From Pseudomonadota bacterium (lineage in GTDB: Bacteria; Pseudomonadota; Alphaproteobacteria; Acetobacterales; Acetobacteraceae), in assembly GCA_021808055.1 (NCBI GenBank), contig JAKBCH010000012.1, positions 1 to 40,722 on the forward strand: 40,722 nt of DNA, read 5' to 3'. Position numbers and translations under genes: made by a program. The notes under the pieces are model-generated. The model was not told where the DNA came from and made no database searches. It saw nothing but the letters and a program-made list of their open reading frames with translations. Shown piece by piece: positions 33,628-40,722 of this stretch. Every line of letters begins with the position of its first letter. Within the stretch, counting starts at the first letter, position 1.

Positions 33628-36600
33628 TCAGACCTGCTTGCGTCTGGCAACGGGGCGGCGGGCAGATTTTTGTGCGGTTGCGAATTGGCGGGCGAGCTTT
33701 GCGCGGTATTCGCTTTGCGCGGCCAGGGCATCGCCATCAAGACCCAGTAAGCTGGCCGCAACCTTGTGCAGGCGCTCGATCTCTTGCAGATGCGCTTCGG
33801 CATCAAGCCGGGCGGTGACGCCATCCTGGTGGCGCCGATGCGTGTTCAGCGGCTCAGCCACGTAAACCACTGCACCGGCTTGTTTGGCGAGCAATTCGAG
33901 GTAGAGCCGCCAATCGCCCGCGAGCTTCCAGCTTTCAAGCTCTGGCACGCTCTCCAGCGCTTGCAGCAGCGCCTTACGCCGCCACAAAACAGCGCTGACA
34001 TTCGGAATTAAATTGCGAACAGGCAATAGTTTGGTGGCGAATTCCCGTGCGTCCCAATGCCGTGAAACCGCGAGGTCTCGCACGCCGGATTGAAAATAAT
34101 AGCTCTGATAGCTGGGCATGGTTTCCTGCCCGTTTTTGTCCACGGCGCGGCTGTCGGTAAAGGCCAGCAGGGCGGTGTGGTCGCGCTCCAGCGCCTCTAC
34201 CAAGCTGGCTAGAAAAGCCGGGTGCGCGGCATCATCGGCTTCGCACAGCCACACATAATCGCCCTTCGCCGCCTGCGCCGCGCGGCGCCATTGCGCGAAT
34301 ACAGAGCCGGAATTTTTCTGGTTCAGCAGAATTTTGATATCGCGCCCGGCTTTGCCAGCGGTTTGGGTTGCCACGCTCAGGCTGGTATCGGTAGAGGCGT
34401 CATCCAGCAGCAGAATTTCCTGAAGCGGGTAGCTTTGGGTAAAAATGCTGGTGAGGCGCTCGGGCAGATAGGCAGCGTAATTATAGTTCAGTACAACCGC
34501 GCTGATGCGCTTGAGGCCAGGCGCTGCAAGGCCCAGAAGGTTATCGACATAAAGCGGAAAATCGAACCGCTCCTCGGCCATTTTCATGATGCCGGGGCGT
34601 TGCTTTTTCAACGCCTCATGGTCCAGCATCGCTTCCAACCCGGCTTGATAGGAATCGAGATCGGCTTGCGGGGCGACAAATCCGGCGGCCTCGGCGCGCA
34701 GCAATTCCGGGATGCCGCCGGTTTCATCAAAGGCCACGCAGGGCATACCACAGGCAAACGCCTCGATCGCCACTGTCGGCAGCGGGTCTTCGCGCGAGGT
34801 TAAAGCCAGCACGTCAGCGGCTGAGAAATAATCGGCCATTTTATCGGTGAAAGGAATATGCGTGAAAACCCCTTTCTCCCGTAGCATATCCATTTCTGGT
34901 TCGAGATATGTTTTTAAGGTAAATGCGATATTGCCGGCCCATAGAAAATGCGCGTTCGAACGCTTGGCCGAAATTCGCGCTGCCAATTGCAGGAACAGAT
35001 CAAATCCTTTGCGGATATCCGCAAAACCGGCACCTATAATCAGGTAATCCGTTTCGCCCAGGCCCAAAGCGGTGCGGGTGCGCGCCCTGGCCAACGGGTC
35101 AAAATTCACGCGCTGGTAGTTTCCTTGCGGCAGCACAATTTCGTTGCGGTCATCCAACCCCACGGCGGCACGAAATTTCTCAGCGGCGTAGGCGGAGGAG
35201 AAAACCACCTTCCGCGCGGCGGCCGCGCCCAGGCGGGCCTGAATTTCGAGGTTATATTCCTTCAGCAATTGCGGCAGCTCATGCACCAGCAGCACGCATT
35301 CTATGTTGCGCAGTTCTGCCCACGGCACCATGCGCGCCGATGCGGCGGAATTGACGATGGCATGGCGTAGCCCCAAGCGCCGATAACGGTCCAGATGGTT
35401 GCCGATGATGGTTTTGTCGTACGCGATGGTAACGTCCGCCACCTCATAATATTGCGCCAGGAGTGGGCCAACACCCAGCAGCAGCAGATGAATTTTAACC
35501 CCCCATTGCTGCTTTAATTGCCGGGCGATGTTTAGCAATAAAATCTGTGCGCCATGGGCGTGGGCATCGTGGCCCACCAGTAAAATCCCGGCTGAGAGAT
35601 CCGCCGCGTTGCGTTCGCAAATGGCGCGCGCCGTGGCGTTGAGGAAAGCCGCACCGGCATGGATATCGGGCTCAAGAAACGCGCCTTCCGCCCATTCGTT
35701 CCAGGCGTTCACGCAAATGATTTTCTGGCCGTAAAAAGGATGGTCCGCAGCATAACGGACGAGTTTTTCCAGCCAATCCTGATATTTGGCCGGGGTGGCG
35801 TTGTGCAGGGCCAAGCCCTTGCCCTCGCGGCGGGGGTCGTTGTCCCAGCCGGGCACGATCGTCTTTATAAGCGGGTAATCCGGCACGGGCAGGCTGAGAG
35901 AGGTTTCCGCCAGAGCCTCGTAGTCATGCACAGTGGCGGAGAAATCCGGGTCCAACAGGTCCAGGTTGTCATTGATCTTGGGCGTGGCCTGGCTGAGCTT
36001 ATGCGGTGGAAACTCCACCGCGCCATCCAACCCGTAAGGCGTTGGGTCGTAATCATCGCCCATGCTCTGCGCCATAATCAGCAGCGGGCGTTCATCATGG
36101 TTTTGCGCGAACAGCTTGCGCCAGCGTTGCAGCCGCGCCACCGCATCGGGGATCAACCCGACGCGGTAGATCATCAGCAGAGGCCTGCCTTCCACGCGGA
36201 TATAGCGGGAATCCGCGAATAGCCTGGCGAAGCTTGCCACCAATGCCGCATCGTCTTCTTCCAGATATTCCTGCGCGATGAGCACTTCACGCTCCATGCC
36301 GTCCCAGCGGCGGGTCCAGTTTTCATTGGCCCACATGGCGCAGAAGGAAAAATCGAGAGATTGATCCGCCAGGAACTGCTCCAGTGGCTTTTCCAAAAGG
36401 CGGTGACGGTTGAACCAGTAATAATAGAACACGAACCCTGAAAGCCCGGCGGATTTGGCCATCTCCACCTGGCGCTTCAGCGTGGCGGGGTCGTCTAGCG
36501 AATAATGCCCAAGGTCGCGCGGCACGCGCGGCTGCACATGGCCGACGAAACGCGGCATGGCGCGGGCAAGGTTTGTCCAGTCGGTAAACCCTTTGCCCCA

Positions 36601-37365
36601 CCAGGCATCGTTTTCCGCCACGCGGTGGAATTGCGGCAGGTAATAGGCCACCAGCATCGCCTTGCGGGTGGCGTGGGCCGGGGCGGGGCTGAATTCCTCG
36701 AAAAACGGCGCGGGGCGGGTGGAGCGGCGGATGGCGGTAGGGATCAGCCCTTCCTGCTCTGGCCGTTTGGGCAAAAACAGGCCGCTTTCGATGTTTGCGA
36801 GGTAATGCAGCAGCGGGTTTTGCCCGTGCAGATATTTCCCGTAGCGGCCAAGATAAAACTTGATATCGAATTCAGGCGAGGGATCGCGTTCCTCGACCAC
36901 CCCAAAGGCCAGAAAATGCTCGAACGGGTCAGCACCGCCTTCGGCCACGTCCTGGTTTTGGTCCAGATACCAGGCGGCATCAAACACCGGCATCGGGTTC
37001 ACCTGGCCTGAGAAGCGACGTTTTAGAAAATGCGCGAGGCACGACGCGCCGGGCGCCAGGCCATAGGTTTCGCGATACCAGGCGGTGGAGAAATAAGGGC
37101 AGGGGTCGCGCCCTTCGGCCTCGCCAGCCGTGATGAAATGCAGCAGCGGGTTGCCGCCATTTGCCGCAACGTCAGGGTATCGGTTTAAATACCATTGCGG
37201 GTGAAAATATGGGTTGGGGTGCGCACCCTCGCGCCAGCCGGTGTGGCAGAAATGGGCGATGCCATCCGCCTCAGCCGCTTGTGGGCGTTGGCTGAGATAC
37301 CAGTCTGCCAGAAACAGACCGCTATGCCGGATAATGTCGATTTCAGCCTGACTTTGTTCGCCCAC
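33628..37365 (-). CDS. multidomain glycosyltransferase (repeats + WbsX-like + GT4 + GT2)
   Basis: 1245 residues. The N-terminal 195 residues hold about five degenerate 37-residue units with a (W/F)YL...PDVA..G..PL.HF...G..EGR.P pattern. A WbsX/GH99-like domain follows (from about 236: AMLVAYYLPQFH, NDAWWGKGFTDW, FYYYWF, MWANENWTRRWDG, NAWNEWAEGAFLEP). A GT4-type GT-B domain comes next (GAGFADIRKGFDLF, TSREDPLPTVAIEAFACGMP) and a GT2 domain last (AVVLNYNYAAYLPERL, LLLDDASTD, WLCEADD). It would build a repeating surface polysaccharide in the cytoplasm. The GTG start at 37365 follows AGGAAGG, and an inverted repeat covers that ribosome site. It begins 25 bases after a GGDEF-EAL gene and precedes rfbBACD. 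Confidence 0.9.
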   Translation of the reverse strand: MGEQSQAEIDIIRHSGLFLADWYLSQRPQAAEADGIAHFCHTGWREGAHPNPYFHPQWYLNRYPDVAANGGNPLLHFITAGEAEGRDPCPYFSTAWYRETYGLAPGASCLAHFLKRRFSGQVNPMPVFDAAWYLDQNQDVAEGGADPFEHFLAFGVVEERDPSPEFDIKFYLGRYGKYLHGQNPLLHYLANIESGLFLPKRPEQEGLIPTAIRRSTRPAPFFEEFSPAPAHATRKAMLVAYYLPQFHRVAENDAWWGKGFTDWTNLARAMPRFVGHVQPRVPRDLGHYSLDDPATLKRQVEMAKSAGLSGFVFYYYWFNRHRLLEKPLEQFLADQSLDFSFCAMWANENWTRRWDGMEREVLIAQEYLEEDDAALVASFARLFADSRYIRVEGRPLLMIYRVGLIPDAVARLQRWRKLFAQNHDERPLLIMAQSMGDDYDPTPYGLDGAVEFPPHKLSQATPKINDNLDLLDPDFSATVHDYEALAETSLSLPVPDYPLIKTIVPGWDNDPRREGKGLALHNATPAKYQDWLEKLVRYAADHPFYGQKIICVNAWNEWAEGAFLEPDIHAGAAFLNATARAICERNAADLSAGILLVGHDAHAHGAQILLLNIARQLKQQWGVKIHLLLLGVGPLLAQYYEVADVTIAYDKTIIGNHLDRYRRLGLRHAIVNSAASARMVPWAELRNIECVLLVHELPQLLKEYNLEIQARLGAAAARKVVFSSAYAAEKFRAAVGLDDRNEIVLPQGNYQRVNFDPLARARTRTALGLGETDYLIIGAGFADIRKGFDLFLQLAARISAKRSNAHFLWAGNIAFTLKTYLEPEMDMLREKGVFTHIPFTDKMADYFSAADVLALTSREDPLPTVAIEAFACGMPCVAFDETGGIPELLRAEAAGFVAPQADLDSYQAGLEAMLDHEALKKQRPGIMKMAEERFDFPLYVDNLLGLAAPGLKRISAVVLNYNYAAYLPERLTSIFTQSYPLQEILLLDDASTDTSLSVATQTAGKAGRDIKILLNQKNSGSVFAQWRRAAQAAKGDYVWLCEADDAAHPAFLASLVEALERDHTALLAFTDSRAVDKNGQETMPSYQSYYFQSGVRDLAVSRHWDAREFATKLLPVRNLIPNVSAVLWRRKALLQALESVPELESWKLAGDWRLYLELLAKQAGAVVYVAEPLNTHRRHQDGVTARLDAEAHLQEIERLHKVAASLLGLDGDALAAQSEYRAKLARQFATAQKSARRPVARRKQV

Positions 37366-37372
37366 GCGTGGT

Positions 37373-37388
37373 CACCTTCCTGAAGGTG
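37373..37388 (-). promoter_or_regulatory. hairpin over the glycosyltransferase ribosome site
   Basis: CACCTTC-AG-GAAGGTG on the minus strand is a perfect 7-bp inverted repeat that includes the AGGAAGG preceding the GTG start. The two-base loop is too tight for all pairs, but a shortened stem could limit translation. Confidence 0.3.
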
Positions 37389-37390
37389 TA

Positions 37391-39433
37391 TCATGCCCGG
37401 TGCGCAATGGTGTGTCGATGCCCCGCCAAAGTGCCAGAACCATCCGGTTCTGGTGTTTGGCTTGGCTGATTTTGTTCAAGCCGTTCCAGTATGGCCGCCG
37501 ACCGGGCCGGCCTTTGCAAATAATAGCCTTGCATTAACCCGCAACCAAGCCGCTGCAGGCATGTTGCATCCTCCTTGGTTTCAACACCTTCGGTCACAAC
37601 CTGCAACCCAAGCGATTGCCCGAGATTTAAAATGGATTGAACCAGTATCTGGTTGCCAGGAGATTTCGTGATATCTCGGACGAAGCTCTGATCGATTTTG
37701 ATCTTGTTCACGTAGTTTTGACGCAGCGTGGCCAGTGTGGCGTAGCCCACCCCGAAATCATCGATCGAAATTTGCACACCGCGTTGCGATAGCCGGATCA
37801 GTTTATCCTGCACGGAACGGATATCCAGCACCGTCTCTTCGGTGATCTCCACTTCGAGCATGGAAGCGGGACAATCGTGAAGCGTCAACGCCGTGAGCAG
37901 AATTTCATCGATGGCGAGGTGCGAAATTTCGCGCGGGGAGATATTGATCGCCACGCACATTTGGGGCAGCCCTCTGGCGCGTAATTCCAAAATCATCAAG
38001 CAGACGCGGGATAATATATACTGCAGCAATGGTTCCCCGAGCCCTGAGAGGGCGGCGGTGGCGATAATCTCTGGCGGTGGTATCGGCCCGTATTCAGGGT
38101 GGTGCCATCTTAAAAGCGCCTCCATGCTTACCAGTTTCTGGCCGTCATGACCAAAAATCGGCTGAAACCAGACTTCCGGCTCCCCATTCTCCAGTGCCCG
38201 CCGCAGATTAAGCTCGATATCGCGGCGCATCTGCAGCCTGGCGCGCAGCTGTTCGTCGAAGCAGTGGAATTGCCCCCGGCCAGCTTTTTTGGCGACAAGC
38301 AGAGCCTCGTTGGCACGGCTTAGCTGCTCGGTCACATTGTACTCGGTGCCGGTATGCACGCCGATGCAGGCGCTCAAGCGCCCGGCATCAAAAGAGGCGA
38401 ACGGTACCGCGACCGCGGCAAGAAGATGGGTCGCAAGCTCGGTGGGTGATATATTTGTTGTCTGGGCGTCATGAAAGATCCCGAATTCGTCCGCACCCAG
38501 CCTGGCGATGGTAAACCCGTCAGGCAGTGCTGCCGCAATCCGCCGCGCGACCTCGATGACCACCCGGTCCCCGGAATGGTGGCCGAATGTGTCGTTAATG
38601 GAGCTGAACCCGTCGATGTCGAGCAGCATCAGGCAGAATGGTGTAGATCCAGCGCTGATCCGCTCGGTGATTTCATCCAGAAAGCCGACACGGTTCAACA
38701 ACCCGGTGAGGTCGTCATGCGTGGCACGGTGGCTCATTTCCTCGGCTGTATGAACCGCTTGCGCGCGCGCCTCATCGAGCGAGCTGACGAGGGTTACAGC
38801 CTGATTCTTCAGACGACTGCTTTCGCAGAAGGCGGTTTCGCTTCGGCGGGTGAAGTGGGTCAGCGTCAAGGCATAAATCAGCACAGTCACCGCCAGGGCA
38901 TCCCGGTCGAACCCGCCTACATAAACCAGGCAGCCGACCACGGAAAGCAACGGTGGCAGAACAAAGCTGATGGGCATCAGGGCGAAGGCCGTGCCATTGG
39001 CGGTGGCCCCTGCAGTGATGCCGCAGGTAATGGTGAGATAGAAAACGGTTTCCGGGCTGGTGTAGCCATCGCTCAGAACCGGCACCAGCGCCCAGATCAG
39101 GCCAGCACCCAACGCGCCAAGGCAGAGCCGGTTTAAAGACCTTTGCGATTCGATCAGGCTGGGGCGTGGTGTCTCTGCCGAGTGCCGAAAGGTGCCAGCC
39201 CATGACTGGCGGAAGCGGATGGCGTTGATGGCGCAGAGCGCCGCGAACCAGGCAATGCCCTCCTGGCCATGGCGATGATGGATCGCCAGAAACATCGTGA
39301 TGACGGCGACGACAAGACTGATCGGGATGGCTGCCAGGATGCTCCGGTGCAGGGCCTCCAACTGGTCCTGGCGGACCAACTGGAGCAGCGCGCTGTCTTC
39401 AGCCGCTTTCCCATGATTGCCTATAGAGGACAC
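37391..39433 (-). CDS. membrane GGDEF-EAL protein, probable c-di-GMP phosphodiesterase
   Basis: 680 residues, starting at a GTG. About five to six transmembrane helices (33-195) form an input domain, then a short coiled segment, a GGDEF-type domain and an EAL domain. The cyclase signature is degenerate, RLGADEF (GADEF at 313-317), while the EAL domain keeps EAL (438-440), NISP, EITEET, DDFGVGY, KIDQSFV and EGVET. So phosphodiesterase activity is likely and cyclase activity doubtful; the degenerate domain may bind GTP and regulate. Only 25 bases separate it from the giant glycosyltransferase, so it heads the polysaccharide transcript. It is unlike the intact GGDEF-EAL protein at 23306-25726 in this respect. 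Confidence 0.92.
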   Translation of the reverse strand: MSSIGNHGKAAEDSALLQLVRQDQLEALHRSILAAIPISLVVAVITMFLAIHHRHGQEGIAWFAALCAINAIRFRQSWAGTFRHSAETPRPSLIESQRSLNRLCLGALGAGLIWALVPVLSDGYTSPETVFYLTITCGITAGATANGTAFALMPISFVLPPLLSVVGCLVYVGGFDRDALAVTVLIYALTLTHFTRRSETAFCESSRLKNQAVTLVSSLDEARAQAVHTAEEMSHRATHDDLTGLLNRVGFLDEITERISAGSTPFCLMLLDIDGFSSINDTFGHHSGDRVVIEVARRIAAALPDGFTIARLGADEFGIFHDAQTTNISPTELATHLLAAVAVPFASFDAGRLSACIGVHTGTEYNVTEQLSRANEALLVAKKAGRGQFHCFDEQLRARLQMRRDIELNLRRALENGEPEVWFQPIFGHDGQKLVSMEALLRWHHPEYGPIPPPEIIATAALSGLGEPLLQYILSRVCLMILELRARGLPQMCVAINISPREISHLAIDEILLTALTLHDCPASMLEVEITEETVLDIRSVQDKLIRLSQRGVQISIDDFGVGYATLATLRQNYVNKIKIDQSFVRDITKSPGNQILVQSILNLGQSLGLQVVTEGVETKEDATCLQRLGCGLMQGYYLQRPARSAAILERLEQNQPSQTPEPDGSGTLAGHRHTIAHRA

Positions 39434-39562
39434 GCTAGTAGAGAATATCCCAGAAACTAAATAATTTTATGCATGATCCTTGTTGATGACAGACAGAAGG
39501 CATGCCTTAGGCGTTAAATCACCACGATGTTAACAAGAGGATAATTCTATAAACCACCCAAT

Positions 39563-39588
39563 GAAAAAGGCGCCGGAGCGCCTTTTTC
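39563..39588 (-). terminator. rho-independent terminator of typA
   Basis: GAAAAAGGCGC-CGGA-GCGCCTTTTTC is a perfect 11-bp hairpin with A- and T-tracts, about 26 bases past the typA stop codon. It is symmetrical and could also work in the other direction. Confidence 0.88.
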
Positions 39589-39613
39589 AAAACAAGGTTA
39601 GATGGGGGCCGGG

Positions 39614-40722
39614 TTATGCCGCGTCATCGTTGCGGCGTTCGGCCTTTTTGCGATCGTGCGGGTTGAGATAACGCTTGCGGATGCGCACCGCAGACGGGGT
39701 GACCTCGACCAGCTCGTCATCCTGAACATAGGCGATCGCCTGTTCCAGGCTCATGCGGCGGGGCGGCACCAGCAGCAGCGCCTCATCCTTGCCGGCGGCG
39801 CGGATGTTGGTGAGCTTCTTCTCGCGCACCGGGTTCACGTCCAGGTCGTTCTCGCGGCTATGCTCACCCAGGATCATGCCGACATAGACTTTCTCGCCGG
39901 GGTTCACGAACAGCACGCCACGGTCCTGCAGAGAGAACAGCGAATACTGTACGGCTTCGCCATCTTCCGACGAGATCAGCGCGCCATTGCGGCGGCCTTC
40001 GATCTTACCTTTCCAGGGGCCGTAACCCGCGAACAGGCGGTTCATCACGCCGGTGCCGCGCGTGTCGGTTAGGAACTCGCCATGATAGCCGATGAGGCCG
40101 CGCGAGGGGATGCGGAAGGTGAGGCGCTGCTTGTCGCCGCCGGAGGGGCGGATGTCTGAAAGCTCGCCCTTGCGGCGGGACATTTTGTCCACCACCGCGC
40201 CGGAATAAGGCTCGTCGACGTCGATCAGCACCTCTTCATAAGGCTCCTCGCGCTCGCCGGTTTCTTCGTTGATGCGCGTCAGCACGCGCGGGCGGCCAAT
40301 GGTCAGCTCGAAGCCCTCGCGGCGCATGGTCTCGATGAGCACGCCAAGCTGAAGCTCACCACGGCCAGAAACTTCGAATGCGTCCGTCTCGGTGGAAACG
40401 GCCACTTCGATCGCCACATTGCCTTCGGTTTCGGCCAGCAGGCGGTCACGAATCTGGCGGGAGGTAACCTTTTTGCCCTCGCGGCCGCCCAGCGGGCCGT
40501 CATTGATGCGGAAGGTCATGGAGAGGGTCGGGGGATCGATCGGGGTGGCGGGCAGAGGGGCCGTAACCTCGGGCGCGCAGATCGTGTATGGGATGGTTGC
40601 ATCCGAGAGCCCGGCCACGGCCACAATGTCACCGGCGCCAACCTCATCCACCGGCACGCGCTCTAGCCCACGGAAGGAGAGCAGCTTGGTCAGGCGGCCG
40701 GTTTCCACCACCTTGCCGTCCA
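39614..40722 (-). CDS. typA: translational GTPase TypA/BipA, C-terminal part
   Basis: 369 codons run from the right edge of the window to the stop codon; the GTPase domain lies outside it. The visible part holds the end of the beta-barrel domain (GDIVAVAGLSDATIPYTIC), domain III/EF-G-like regions (FRINDGPLGGREGKKVTSRQ, VSTETDAFEVSGRGELQLGV), and the TypA-specific C-terminal domain (MSRRKGELSDI, RIPSRGLIGYHGEFL, GTGVMNRLFAGYGPWKG). BipA is a ribosome-associated GTPase for assembly and stress or cold conditions. The apparent ATG/GTG near 40711 is inside the gene and is not its start. A terminator follows the stop codon. Confidence 0.96.
   Translation of the reverse strand, partial: DGKVVETGRLTKLLSFRGLERVPVDEVGAGDIVAVAGLSDATIPYTICAPEVTAPLPATPIDPPTLSMTFRINDGPLGGREGKKVTSRQIRDRLLAETEGNVAIEVAVSTETDAFEVSGRGELQLGVLIETMRREGFELTIGRPRVLTRINEETGEREEPYEEVLIDVDEPYSGAVVDKMSRRKGELSDIRPSGGDKQRLTFRIPSRGLIGYHGEFLTDTRGTGVMNRLFAGYGPWKGKIEGRRNGALISSEDGEAVQYSLFSLQDRGVLFVNPGEKVYVGMILGEHSRENDLDVNPVREKKLTNIRAAGKDEALLLVPPRRMSLEQAIAYVQDDELVEVTPSAVRIRKRYLNPHDRKKAERRNDDAA

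Noticed and set aside
32644..33750. 368-codon plus-strand open frame opposite rfbB
   Set aside because: rfbB is unambiguous on the minus strand; the antisense frame also runs into the next gene without a ribosome site.
1..40722. CRISPR array, insertion sequence, prophage or replication origin
   Set aside because: No regularly spaced direct repeats, transposase, integrase, phage gene or DnaA-box cluster was seen on either strand.

Overview
The window reads as chromosomal DNA of a GC-rich alphaproteobacterium, most likely an Acetobacteraceae-type heterotroph. The grounds are the 41-residue RpmJ, the mutS-glnD adjacency, E. coli-like lldD and puuB homologues, and a rhamnose/polysaccharide locus. 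The family-level assignment is inference. No integrase, transposase, CRISPR array or prophage gene is visible.

Layout. (1) 1-2591: the 5' part of lldD (L-lactate dehydrogenase), a YeiE/CysR-type LysR regulator, a divergent TDT/SLAC1-family transporter and tRNA-Arg(CCG). (2) 2592-9085: a visibly AT-richer block immediately 3' of the tRNA. It holds a DUF983 protein, a trimethylamine-dehydrogenase-like flavo/iron-sulfur enzyme, an APC permease, a DmpA/BapA-type self-cleaving aminopeptidase and a divergent LuxR-type regulator. The last four look like one catabolic unit (uptake, amide cleavage, amine dehydrogenation). (3) 9086-12831: a palindromic repeat cluster, then a GbuA-like ureohydrolase divergent from a LysR regulator, and an NCS1 permease, probably a guanidino-compound module. 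(4) 12990-17795: an FeS (6-4)-type photolyase with its DUF2256 partner, a decayed N-terminal fragment of a GH15 glycoside hydrolase, a Bacillus-type glucose 1-dehydrogenase, tRNA-Thr(TGT), PuuB and a small membrane protein. (5) 17813-25726: glnD, mutS and a membrane PAS-GGDEF-EAL protein. (6) 26139-27461: an N-acyl-amino-acid-synthase (FeeM)-like gene followed by an ICMT-family membrane methyltransferase, a possible lipid or signal biosynthesis pair. (7) 27610-39433: rpmJ, two GT2 glycosyltransferases and a long minus-strand run that starts with a GGDEF-EAL protein and continues through a 1245-residue multidomain glycosyltransferase and rfbB-rfbA-rfbC-rfbD (dTDP-L-rhamnose synthesis). (8) 39614-40722: the C-terminal part of typA/bipA.

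Themes. Nitrogen from amines and guanidines (TMADH-like enzyme, GbuA-like enzyme, PuuB, with GlnD as nitrogen sensor) and c-di-GMP-linked surface polysaccharide recur through the window. Candidate new systems are the peptidase/permease/dehydrogenase cluster and the acyltransferase-methyltransferase pair. The GH15 fragment and a dispersed palindromic repeat, whose ends supply the stop codons of two genes, were found by reading between the genes.
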